Part shown: one piece after another, positions 25,738 to 33,185 of the stretch
How the letters are laid out: the number at the start of each line of letters is the position of its first letter
Position numbering within the stretch: the first letter of the stretch is position 1
From: Elusimicrobiaceae bacterium
GTDB lineage: Bacteria; Elusimicrobiota; Elusimicrobia; Elusimicrobiales; Elusimicrobiaceae
Reading direction: 5' to 3'
Length of the DNA: 64,000 nt
Assembly: GCA_016281355.1 (NCBI GenBank)
Contig: JAEEIL010000010.1
Location: forward strand, 1-64,000
Made by a program: the position numbers and the translations under genes
Notes under the pieces: model-generated
Databases searched by the model: none
Seen by the model: the letters and a program-made list of their open reading frames with translations, nothing else
Told to the model about the DNA's origin: nothing

Positions 25738-26535
25738 ATGCAAAGCAAAGCCGCTATCGGTTTATTTGATTCAGGCGTCGGCGGGCTTACTATTTTAAAA
25801 GCTTTACAACAAGTTTTACCCTCTGAAAATATTATTTATTTCGGTGATACCGCACATGTTCCTTATGGTAATAAATCACAAACAGCGGTAACAAAATATT
25901 CTACCGAAATCGTTAAATTTTTGGAAAATAAAAAAGTCAAATTTATTATTGTGGGTTGTAATACAGCGTCTGCTTTGGCTTTGCCAAGCATTAAAAGAAT
26001 TGCAAAAGTTGATTTACTCGGTGTTTTACTTCCTGCTGCAAAGCAAGCCGTTAAAACAACAAAAAACGGTAAAATTGCCGTCATAGCAACACAAGCAACG
26101 GTTAACAGTAACAGTTATAAAAATACTATTTCAAAATTAAATAAGAATTTAAAAGTTTACCAATTTGCCTGCCCTCTTTTAGTACCGCTTATTGAAGATA
26201 AAAAATTGCTCAAAACTTTACTGCCTACCATGCTTAAATATTATCTTGCACCTGTCAAAAAATGCGGTGCTGATACTTTGATTTTAGGTTGCACGCATTA
26301 CCCGATAATAAAAAAACAAATTGCAAAAATGCTTGGGCCCGGCGTAAAATTGATTGATTCCGCACATAACACCGCGCTTGAAACAAAAAATATTTTGGCT
26401 AAAAATAATTTGTTAAATAGCTCTAAAGCAAAAGGCAAAATTCAAGCATATACAAGTGATGCACCAAAACATTTTGAAATTTTGGCAAAAGCAATTTTAA
26501 ACCAAAAATCTATTAAGGCGGAACTAGCAAAATGA
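25738..26535 (+). CDS. murI: Glutamate racemase
   Basis: This 265-residue enzyme makes D-glutamate for peptidoglycan. Motifs are GLFDSGVGGLTIL at the N-terminus, the first catalytic Cys in VGCNTASA and the second in LGCTHYPI, with IYFGDTAHVPYG between. The length is typical. It overlaps pgeF by four bases (ATGA), a sensible pairing because both act in peptidoglycan precursor quality. Confidence 0.95.
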   Translation: MQSKAAIGLFDSGVGGLTILKALQQVLPSENIIYFGDTAHVPYGNKSQTAVTKYSTEIVKFLENKKVKFIIVGCNTASALALPSIKRIAKVDLLGVLLPAAKQAVKTTKNGKIAVIATQATVNSNSYKNTISKLNKNLKVYQFACPLLVPLIEDKKLLKTLLPTMLKYYLAPVKKCGADTLILGCTHYPIIKKQIAKMLGPGVKLIDSAHNTALETKNILAKNNLLNSSKAKGKIQAYTSDAPKHFEILAKAILNQKSIKAELAK

Positions 26536-27227
26536 ATATTTATTCCGACGAGCGTTTAATAAATTTAGGCATAATTTCCGGCACAGTGGGGCGTGATTTC
26601 GGCTCAGCGCGTGATAAAGAAATCGCCGCAAAAATTTTTGAAAGTTTGGGTATCCCCCCCACAAAAATACTTGGTTTAAAACAAGTGCACGGGGATAAAA
26701 TTATCAGCATAAATACAGAAGAAGATTTAAAAAATTATAAAGCGCAAAATCTGCATGAAGCGGACGGTTGGCTTTTATCTTTACCGCAAACAGGTGCGAT
26801 GATTTTAACCGCAGATTGTGTTCCGCTTTATTTATGGTCTGCCAACGGTAAATATGTATCTTTAACGCATTGCGGCTGGCGCGGAGTGGTGCAAGAACTA
26901 CCCAAAAAAGCGGCGGAACTTATCAAAACAAAAACTACTGAAAAACTCCAGGCATATATCGGCCCACACATTAAAGATTGTTGTTTTGAAGTAAAGGAAG
27001 ACGTTGCAAGTAAATTTCCAAAAGAAGCGGTTATTCATCGCAATAATAAAATTTTTGTAGATCTTGATAAAGCGATAATTTTACAACTTAAAGCCGCCGG
27101 TGTTGATGAAAGTGAAATAAAAACAGGCTGCCATTGCCAGTGCACGTCTTGCAATAAAAGAGATTTCTTTTCCTATCGCCGCGACGGCACAAAAGACGCT
27201 CAACTTTCATTTATTTATAAGTTATAA
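26532..27227 (+). CDS. pgeF: PgeF/YfiH-type laccase-domain protein (peptidoglycan editing factor)
   Basis: The 231-residue protein has the multicopper-polyphenol-oxidase-like fold with LKQVHGDKI, LTADCVPLYLW, LTHCGWRGVV and CCFEV, including the Cys/His zinc ligands. In E. coli PgeF removes serine wrongly placed in the peptidoglycan stem; other members cleave purine nucleosides. Its coupling to murI supports the peptidoglycan role. Confidence 0.88.
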   Translation: MNIYSDERLINLGIISGTVGRDFGSARDKEIAAKIFESLGIPPTKILGLKQVHGDKIISINTEEDLKNYKAQNLHEADGWLLSLPQTGAMILTADCVPLYLWSANGKYVSLTHCGWRGVVQELPKKAAELIKTKTTEKLQAYIGPHIKDCCFEVKEDVASKFPKEAVIHRNNKIFVDLDKAIILQLKAAGVDESEIKTGCHCQCTSCNKRDFFSYRRDGTKDAQLSFIYKL

Positions 27228-27229
27228 CT

Positions 27230-27721
27230 ATGAATATTTTAATAATAGCAACAAAAGACGAAGCAAAACAAGTCAAAAAACTTGCAAATACCAAAATAAT
27301 AATTACCGGTATGGGCGAGTTTAATGTCGTAAAAACAATTTCAAAAGCAATACTAAAAAAGCAAATAACCGCTAAAGATAAAATATTTAATATCGGTTAT
27401 TGCGGTTCAAATATTTCGCCCGTTGGAACGGTACATCAGGTGGCTGTTTCCGCAAGTGAAATTAAATCAAATTTTGTTGAATATAAAGATGTTAAACTTG
27501 CTAAAAACGGTGAAAAATGTTACTCTTCAAACAACTTTGTAACAGAAACAAAAAACAAAGGTATTTTTGATATGGAACTTTACACTATTGCCAATATTTT
27601 CCCGAAAGTTAAGGCAATAAAAATAGTTTCAGACAGTTTAAGCATGAAAGAGTATCACGCGGTATCCGTGGAAGATGCTTGGCGTGAAGCAAATAAAATT
27701 TTGGCACAAATGTGTAAGTAA
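27230..27721 (+). CDS. Compact nucleoside phosphorylase/hydrolase-like protein (MTAN fold)
   Basis: The 163-residue protein is much shorter than typical MTA/SAH nucleosidases (about 230). The order of motifs is kept: an N-terminal IIATKDEAKQV, the glycine turn ITGMGEFN, NIGYCGSN, the purine/ribose-binding FDMELYTIANIF and VSDSLS with the acid-base Asp. It starts 2 bases after pgeF. It could be a minimal nucleosidase or, like some short family members, a futalosine or adenosylhopane-type hydrolase. The substrate is not predictable. Confidence 0.65.
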   Translation: MNILIIATKDEAKQVKKLANTKIIITGMGEFNVVKTISKAILKKQITAKDKIFNIGYCGSNISPVGTVHQVAVSASEIKSNFVEYKDVKLAKNGEKCYSSNNFVTETKNKGIFDMELYTIANIFPKVKAIKIVSDSLSMKEYHAVSVEDAWREANKILAQMCK

Positions 27722-27768
27722 ATTTTGGTAAAATAAAACTAACAGTTCTCTTAATTAAGGAGAGTAAA

Positions 27769-28986
27769 ATGAAAAAAAGATATTATTATATTATTTGCCT
27801 ACTAGTTGGTTGTTTGTTGTTTTGTGGAATGTATCTTGATATGGACGAGATTAAACAAGATATAGTAAGCAGCATTTCTGCCGGTAAAGAAAAATATGTC
27901 TCAGATGATTTAGAACCTTATTCTACGGATATGGAAAATAAAGAAGAATGTAAAGCAAAATTAAATAATTTAAATTCCCCCGAAATAGATATAAGATATT
28001 GTGATATGTCAGACGTCGATTTTACAGAATTACCGGAAGATATTATAAATAAACTTTCTTTTAATGATAGCACAATATGGCCTTCAATAATGCCTAATTG
28101 GTTTGACTTGGAACAGATAAATAAGATAGGCAAAACACCCGGTTTAAATGTTAAAGAATTGCATGCGAGAGGTATTACGGGTAAAGGCGTAGGTTTGGCT
28201 ATTATTGACCAGCCTTTATCTTCCCACCAAGAGTATAAGAATAATATTAAATATTATAAAAATTTTACAAGATATAAAGAAGGCACTATGCATGGGACAG
28301 CTGTATCTTCTATTGCAGTCGGTAAAAATATAGGTGTAGCACCAGACGCAGATTTGTATTTTGTAGCTGCCCAGTTTAATGTAGATAAACAAAGTCATAT
28401 TTTTGATGCTGGTCCGATTGCCAAAGCAATAAATTATATCTTAGAATTAAATAAAACTTTACCTGTAAAAAGTAAAATATCAATTATTTCTATTTCCAGA
28501 GGTTTTACGGAAAATGATAAAGATGCGGATAGACTTCAAACTGCTTTACAAAATGCCAAAAAGCAAAATGTATTGATATTAACAACTAACCATATCTTGG
28601 CAATAAGCAGAAATGGATATTATGCAGACCCCTATGATTTGGCATCCTATAATTATCCTCCCTTTTGGTATAGAGATGAAGATATGAGAATTATATCAAA
28701 AAGTAAAAAAATTTTTGTACCTACTGATTACAGAGTTACCGCTTGTGAAACAGGGGAAACTGATTATGCTTATTATTCAGACGGTGGTTTCAGTTGGGGT
28801 GTTCCGTATTTGGCAGGTGTGGCCGCTTTAGCAAAACAAGCAAAGCCTGATTTAAAGATGGAAGATTTTATTTCTATTGCCCGTCAAACTGCGGATAGTG
28901 TTTCAGTAAAAGATTCCACAGGTAAACCTTATCAAGTAAAATATTTTATCAATCCGAAACGTCTGATTGATAGTTTGCAGAATTAA
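27769..28986 (+). CDS. Subtilisin-like (S8) serine protease, membrane-anchored or secreted
   Basis: The 405-residue protein begins with a hydrophobic segment (residues 5-24) with Cys that may be a signal anchor. A roughly 110-residue acidic pro-region follows, then an S8 domain. The triad is visible: Asp147 in AIIDQPL, His175 in MHGTAVSS and Ser342 in FSWGVPYLAG. The usual GTSMAxP around the serine is altered. AAGG-type ribosome signals precede the ATG (AAGGAGAG). It is followed by a weak hairpin (GAGAAAA at 29004, TTTTCTC at 29016) and a repeat island. Confidence 0.85.
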   Translation: MKKRYYYIICLLVGCLLFCGMYLDMDEIKQDIVSSISAGKEKYVSDDLEPYSTDMENKEECKAKLNNLNSPEIDIRYCDMSDVDFTELPEDIINKLSFNDSTIWPSIMPNWFDLEQINKIGKTPGLNVKELHARGITGKGVGLAIIDQPLSSHQEYKNNIKYYKNFTRYKEGTMHGTAVSSIAVGKNIGVAPDADLYFVAAQFNVDKQSHIFDAGPIAKAINYILELNKTLPVKSKISIISISRGFTENDKDADRLQTALQNAKKQNVLILTTNHILAISRNGYYADPYDLASYNYPPFWYRDEDMRIISKSKKIFVPTDYRVTACETGETDYAYYSDGGFSWGVPYLAGVAALAKQAKPDLKMEDFISIARQTADSVSVKDSTGKPYQVKYFINPKRLIDSLQN

Positions 28987-28988
28987 AC

Positions 28989-29200
28989 CAGCAAAAGTAT
29001 TTTGAGAAAATTTTATTTTCTCTGCGACGAATAAATAAGGCCAAACTTAGTACACAAACCTAGCAAGTATTTTGAAGATAATTTAAATTTTTCTTTGACG
29101 ACGAGTACCAAGAAGAACGGGAGCGGAGCGACTCTCGGTACTCTAGGATAAGAAAAATTTAAATTAGCCCAAAAGACGCCGCTAGCAAAGAACGATATAA
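28989..29200. repeat. Repeat-rich non-coding island with a long inverted repeat
   Basis: The gap between the protease and ppdK is non-coding. Two related segments, starting near 28992 (GCAAAAGTATTTTGAG) and 29064 (GCAAGTATTTTGAAG), each end in a GACGA or GACGACGA stretch, so they look like degenerate copies. The second copy contains a perfect 16-bp inverted repeat (29080-29095 with 29150-29165). Nested inside is a 7-bp pair GAGTACC/GGTACTC (29103-29109, 29137-29143). A leftward 63-codon frame crosses it but has no ribosome site. It is possibly a dispersed palindromic element. Confidence 0.6.
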
Positions 29201-29228
29201 CCAAACTCCCTATTTTCCCCTCAAAAAA

Positions 29229-29237
29229 TGGTATAAT
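29229..29237 (+). promoter_or_regulatory. Extended -10 promoter of ppdK
   Basis: TG, one base, then TATAAT (29232-29237) forms an extended -10 element. No good -35 is present 17 bases upstream. It lies 47 bases before the ppdK ATG, which has TGGAGG as ribosome site. Confidence 0.65.
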
Positions 29238-29284
29238 TTATTGTAATATATTTAGTCGGGGAAACCCGAATCTATGGAGGAATC

Positions 29285-32023
29285 ATGGCAGTAAAAAAAC
29301 ATAAAGGATATGTCTATTCCTTCGGCGCAGGCCGCGCTGACGGAAACGGTTCCATGAAGGAACTACTCGGTGGTAAAGGTGCCAATCTTGCTGAAATGGC
29401 CGGCCACCCAAAACTCAAACTCCCGGTGCCACCCGGTTTTACAATCTCTACCGAAGTGTGCACATACTATTGGAACAATAAAAGAACTTACCCGAAATCT
29501 TTAAAAGCCGAAGTTGCCGCAAATTTGAAAAAAGTTGAAAAAGAAACCGGCAAAGTATTCGGTTCAAAAACTAATCCGCTTTTGGTCTCCGTCCGCTCAG
29601 GTGCAAGAAGTTCAATGCCCGGTATGATGGAAACAATTTTAAACGTCGGTTTGACACTTGAAACAATCCCCGGCATGATTGCAAGAACCGGTGATGAACG
29701 CTTCGTTTATGATGCTTACCGCCGTTTAATTATGATGTACTCAGACGTCGTTATGGAAAAGGCCGCCGGCATTGAGCCGAAAGACGACCAAGGCATACGC
29801 AAAATCTTGGACGGTATGCTTGCAGACGTCAAAGCCAAAAAACATTATAAATCCGATACAGATTTAACCGCCGCAGAACTTAAAGAACTTTGCAAAGCTT
29901 TCAAAGCAAAAGTCAAACAAGTTTTGGGCAAAGAATTCCCTGATAATGCAATGGACCAACTTTGGGGTGCAATCGGCGCTGTATTTGCCTCTTGGAACGG
30001 TAAACGCGCAGTTGCTTACAGAAACATTGAAAAAATCCCTCATGATTGGGGTACAGCCGTAAACGTACAATCAATGGCCTTCGGTAATATGGGCCCGACA
30101 AGCGCAACCGGTGTTGCATTTACAAGAAACCCCGGTAACGGTGACAGCCATTTCTACGGCGAATATCTTATCAATGCACAAGGTGAAGACGTTGTTGCAG
30201 GTATCCGCACACCTAGCCCGATCAACAAATGGTCCGTTTCCGGCCACGGTAATGATGATAAATTTTTAGCGACCGTAATGCCTAAAGCATATAAACAACT
30301 TGACGATATTCAAAAACGTCTTGAAAAACACTTTAAAGATATGCTTGATATTGAGTTTACCATTGAAGACGGCAAATTATATCTTTTACAGTGCCGCGTC
30401 GGTAAACGCAACGGTATCGCAGCAGTACAAATGGCTTTGGATATGGTAAAAGAAAAACTTATTACCAAAAACGAAGCAGTACTCCGCGTAAGCCCTGCAC
30501 AACTTGATGAACTCTTGCACCCGATTGTAGACCCTAAAGCCGAAAAAACAGCCAAACCTTTAGCAAAAGGTTTACCTGCCGGCCCGGGTGGCGCTTGCGG
30601 TTTTATCGTATTTGATACAGAATCAGCAATTAAAGCACGCAAAGCAGGCAAAGCAGCCATTTTAGTTCGTGAAGAAACAAACCCTGAAGACGTTGAAGGT
30701 ATGCGCGCAGCGGAAGCCATTTTAACAGCCCGCGGCGGTATGACTTCACACGCTGCACTCGTTGCACGCGGTTGGGGTAAATGCTGCATCGTAGGTTGCA
30801 GTGATATTTCTGTTAACTTAGCAAAACGCACAATGACCGTTGCAGGCAAAACATTTAAAGAAGGCGACTTCTTAACCTTAAACGGTACACGCGGTTTAGT
30901 TTACGGCGGTAAATTAAACATGTTAGACGGCGGTACAGCAAATAAAAACTTAGCCGCTTTCTTAAAAATCTGCGACAGCGTTAGAACTTTAGGTGTTCGC
31001 GCCAATGCCGATAACCCGGCCGATGCACAAAAAGCAAAAGACTTCGGTGCAGAAGGTATCGGCTTATTCAGAATCGAACACATGTTCTACGGTGCAAACT
31101 CAGAAAAACCTTTGTTTGCTTTACGCAAAATGGTTTTATCCACCACCACCGAAGAACGCGTTAAGGCCTTAAATGAAATCTTCCCTTACATGAAGAACGA
31201 CATTAAAGCCACGCTTAAAACAATGGCAGGCCACCCGGTAACAATTCGTTTAATGGATCCACCTTTACACGAATTTATCCCACACAGCAAAGATGCCGTT
31301 GCCGCAATTTGCAAAGCTTTAAAAATCAGCGAAGCGGAATTTTATAAACGTGCAGATGCTTTAGCCGAAGTTAACCCGATGATGGGCCACCGTGGTATCC
31401 GCTTAGGCGTAACTTACCCGGAAATTACTTCCATGCAAGCTCGTGCTATTTTTGAAGCAGCAGCGGAACTCATGAAAGAAGGTTTAAAAATTAAACCGGA
31501 AATTATGATCCCTGTTGTTTGTGTTGATAAAGAAATCATCAGCCAAAAACCGTTAATTGAAGAAGCATATAAAGAAGTTAGCAAAAAATACGGTAAAAAA
31601 TTTGAATATCATGTCGGTACCATGATTGAAATCCCGAGGGCTGCAATTACTTCAGATAAAATTGCACAAGTTGCAGATTTCTACTCTTTCGGTACTAATG
31701 ACTTGACTCAAATGACTTTTGGTTTCTCCCGTGATGATATCGGTGCATTTGTTCCGTCCTACATTGAACAAGGTGTTTTAAAGAACGATCCTTTCCAAAT
31801 TTTGGATCAGGAAGGCGTCGGCTTCTTAATCAAACACGCTGTCAAAGCAGGCCGCCAAGTGAAACCGAAACTCAAAATCGGTATCTGCGGTGAACACGGC
31901 GGTGAACCGTCAAGCGTGGAATTCTGCCACAGGCAAGGTTTCAACTATGTTTCATGCTCACCGTTCAGAGTGCCAATAGCACGCCTTGCAGCAGCACAGG
32001 CAGCCGCCAAAAAAACTAAATAG
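29285..32023 (+). CDS. ppdK: Pyruvate, phosphate dikinase
   Basis: The 912-residue enzyme interconverts pyruvate, ATP and phosphate with PEP, AMP and PPi. It has an N-terminal ATP-grasp part with VRSGARSSMPGMMETILN, the swivelling phosphohistidine domain with GGMTSHAALVARGWG, and a C-terminal PEP/pyruvate barrel ending in GICGEHGGEPSSVEF with the catalytic Cys. It has the full length of bacterial PPDK. Codon choice is noticeably more GC- and C-ending-rich than in neighbours, as expected of a highly expressed gene. In anaerobes it often serves PPi-linked glycolysis. A strong terminator follows. Confidence 0.96.
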   Translation: MAVKKHKGYVYSFGAGRADGNGSMKELLGGKGANLAEMAGHPKLKLPVPPGFTISTEVCTYYWNNKRTYPKSLKAEVAANLKKVEKETGKVFGSKTNPLLVSVRSGARSSMPGMMETILNVGLTLETIPGMIARTGDERFVYDAYRRLIMMYSDVVMEKAAGIEPKDDQGIRKILDGMLADVKAKKHYKSDTDLTAAELKELCKAFKAKVKQVLGKEFPDNAMDQLWGAIGAVFASWNGKRAVAYRNIEKIPHDWGTAVNVQSMAFGNMGPTSATGVAFTRNPGNGDSHFYGEYLINAQGEDVVAGIRTPSPINKWSVSGHGNDDKFLATVMPKAYKQLDDIQKRLEKHFKDMLDIEFTIEDGKLYLLQCRVGKRNGIAAVQMALDMVKEKLITKNEAVLRVSPAQLDELLHPIVDPKAEKTAKPLAKGLPAGPGGACGFIVFDTESAIKARKAGKAAILVREETNPEDVEGMRAAEAILTARGGMTSHAALVARGWGKCCIVGCSDISVNLAKRTMTVAGKTFKEGDFLTLNGTRGLVYGGKLNMLDGGTANKNLAAFLKICDSVRTLGVRANADNPADAQKAKDFGAEGIGLFRIEHMFYGANSEKPLFALRKMVLSTTTEERVKALNEIFPYMKNDIKATLKTMAGHPVTIRLMDPPLHEFIPHSKDAVAAICKALKISEAEFYKRADALAEVNPMMGHRGIRLGVTYPEITSMQARAIFEAAAELMKEGLKIKPEIMIPVVCVDKEIISQKPLIEEAYKEVSKKYGKKFEYHVGTMIEIPRAAITSDKIAQVADFYSFGTNDLTQMTFGFSRDDIGAFVPSYIEQGVLKNDPFQILDQEGVGFLIKHAVKAGRQVKPKLKIGICGEHGGEPSSVEFCHRQGFNYVSCSPFRVPIARLAAAQAAAKKTK

Positions 32024-32045
32024 TTTTAGTTGATTGGTAAAATTT

Positions 32046-32079
32046 CCCCCCGCGTTAGAAGTTTAACGCGGGGGGTTTT
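32046..32079 (+). terminator. Rho-independent terminator after ppdK
   Basis: The perfect 12-bp GC-rich stem CCCCCCGCGTTA (32046-32057) pairs with 32064-32075 around a 6-base loop, followed by four T. It lies 22 bases after the ppdK stop. Confidence 0.92.
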
Positions 32080-32132
32080 GTTTGATATATTTTCTTTACG
32101 ACTGAAAATTTTATTTTTTGCTTAATATTTGT

Positions 32133-32138
32133 TATAAT
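32133..32138 (+). promoter_or_regulatory. -10 box upstream of tRNA-Ser
   Basis: TATAAT at 32133-32138 lies 37 bases before the mature tRNA 5' end. The matching -35 position reads TTTATT, which is weak. Confidence 0.55.
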
Positions 32139-32175
32139 ATAGTGTCTTAAATTTATTTAAGATTTACAATTTGTT

Positions 32176-32266
32176 GGAGAGATGGCCGAGTGGTTGAAGG
32201 CAACGGTTTGCTAAACCGTCATACGAGGTATTCCTTGTATCGAGGGTTCGAATCCCTCTCTCTCCG
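32176..32266 (+). tRNA. tRNA-Ser (anticodon GCT)
   Basis: This 91-base class II tRNA has acceptor arms GGAGAGA (32176-32182) and TCTCTCC (32259-32265) with discriminator G. The anticodon stem ACGGT/ACCGT holds loop TTGCTAA, giving anticodon GCT at 32210-32212 for AGC/AGU. A long variable arm (around 32220-32238) and a T arm with GGTTCGAATCC follow. The CCA end is not encoded. It is a single gene, not in a tRNA cluster. Confidence 0.96.
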
Positions 32267-32275
32267 AAAAAATTT

Positions 32276-32302
32276 ACCCTCCTTTACGGAGGGTTAATTT
32301 TT
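32276..32302 (+). terminator. Terminator after tRNA-Ser
   Basis: The 7-bp stem ACCCTCC (32276-32282) pairs with GGAGGGT (32288-32294) around a 5-base loop, followed by AATTTTTTT. It begins 10 bases after the tRNA. Confidence 0.85.
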
Positions 32303-32530
32303 TTGGATAGAGCAATGCCAACTGCTTGGCATTGCGTCGGGATTCGAAGCCCGGAGCGTTGTGCGAGTTTTGCCGAAGGCAAAGGCGAGCACCGCGAGGG
32401 CAGGGGTGGAGGAAAATTCCGTCAGGAATTTTACCGGAACCCGAATCCCTCTCTCGAATTTCTTTGGATAGAGGGAAGCAAACTGTGGGGGCACAGCGCC
32501 TCGCTGCTTGGCATTGCGTTGAAATTAAAA
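32303..32530. repeat. GC-rich island of hairpins and tRNA 3'-end-like fragments
   Basis: About 230 bases much richer in GC than the surroundings. Direct repeats are TTTGGATAGAG (32302-32312 and 32463-32473) and a 16-base CTGCTTGGCATTGCGT (32322-32337 and 32504-32519). Hairpins are GCAATGCCAA with its complement at 32312-32335 and AAAATTCC/GGAATTTT at 32413-32432. A 14-base match to the tRNA-Ser 3' end (CGAATCCCTCTCTC) lies at 32442-32455, and a T-arm-like segment with TTCGAA is near 32341. Open frames exist on both strands but lack ribosome sites. It is probably a degenerate repeat island built next to the tRNA. Confidence 0.6.
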
Positions 32531-32542
32531 TAAAAAAATGAC

Positions 32543-32571
32543 TTAACATTAATATTTTTATTTGATATACT
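32543..32571 (+). promoter_or_regulatory. Sigma70-type promoter of the second pilin-like gene
   Basis: TTAACA (32543-32548), a 17-base spacer and TATACT (32566-32571) match the consensus well. The ATG at 32618 is 46 bases downstream, with AAGGGA as ribosome site. Confidence 0.75.
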
Positions 32572-32617
32572 ATACTTGTATTAAAAATAAACGTTTCATC
32601 ATTTAAGGGACTTTATT

Positions 32618-33124
32618 ATGCGAAATAAAAAAGGTTTTACATTACTTGAATTACTGGTAGTCGTTTTGATTATCGGTATATTAGCATCTATTGCTTTACC
32701 TCAATACACGAAAGCAGTTGAGAAAGCCAAAGTATCAGAAGCACTTACAACTCTTAAGAGCATTGAAGATTCTTTATATAGATTAATGTATGAAAATGAT
32801 AATCTTGAAAATCCTTCTTTTGATATACTTGATATAGAATTACCGAATCAGTCAGAAAATGATTACGCCACTGAAAATTTTGAATATATACTTTTTGGCG
32901 ATGAAATAAGCCAGAGAACTTTCACAGAACTGTCAGCACTTAGAACTAATCATTCTTATGAATTAGTCATGATCTTAAATGTAGATGGAAATGGAAAGAC
33001 ACAAACTCTACGTTATTGTTACACTCTCGGCACAGATGTTGGAGATTATATTTGCAACATTTTGAGGGCTCAAGGCTGGGCATATTGCGACGACCCACTA
33101 GGTGCTAGTTGTTCACCTGAGTAA
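32618..33124 (+). CDS. Prepilin-type protein
   Basis: The 168-residue protein begins MRNKKGFTLLELLVVVLIIG, a class III prepilin leader cut after KKG with Phe+1 and Glu+5, followed by the usual long hydrophobic helix. The remainder is a small pilin head with late Cys residues (CYTLG, ICNIL, YCDDP, SCSPE) that can form disulfides. It shares the N-terminal layout of the protein at 6198 but has no repeats. No pilus assembly genes are nearby, so it may be a pseudopilin or a free-standing minor pilin. Confidence 0.9.
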   Translation: MRNKKGFTLLELLVVVLIIGILASIALPQYTKAVEKAKVSEALTTLKSIEDSLYRLMYENDNLENPSFDILDIELPNQSENDYATENFEYILFGDEISQRTFTELSALRTNHSYELVMILNVDGNGKTQTLRYCYTLGTDVGDYICNILRAQGWAYCDDPLGASCSPE

Positions 33125-33131
33125 TAATTTA

Positions 33132-33165
33132 AAATAAGCCCCGCCATTAAGCGGGGTTTATTTTT
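33132..33165. terminator. Bidirectional terminator
   Basis: AAATAAGCCCCGC (33132-33144) pairs with GCGGGGTTTATTT (33151-33163), with one G-T pair and a 6-base loop, flanked by A and T runs. It serves the convergent pilin-like and lipoprotein genes. Confidence 0.9.
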
Positions 33166-33185
33166 AACACTTACAAATATTCAAA

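Noticed and set aside
29013-29204. Leftward 63-codon frame between the protease and ppdK
   Set aside because: It crosses a long inverted repeat, has no ribosome site and no recognisable protein pattern.
32274-32549. Open frames on both strands over the tRNA-adjacent island
   Set aside because: They overlap each other, have no ribosome sites, and the sequence is explained by hairpins and direct repeats.
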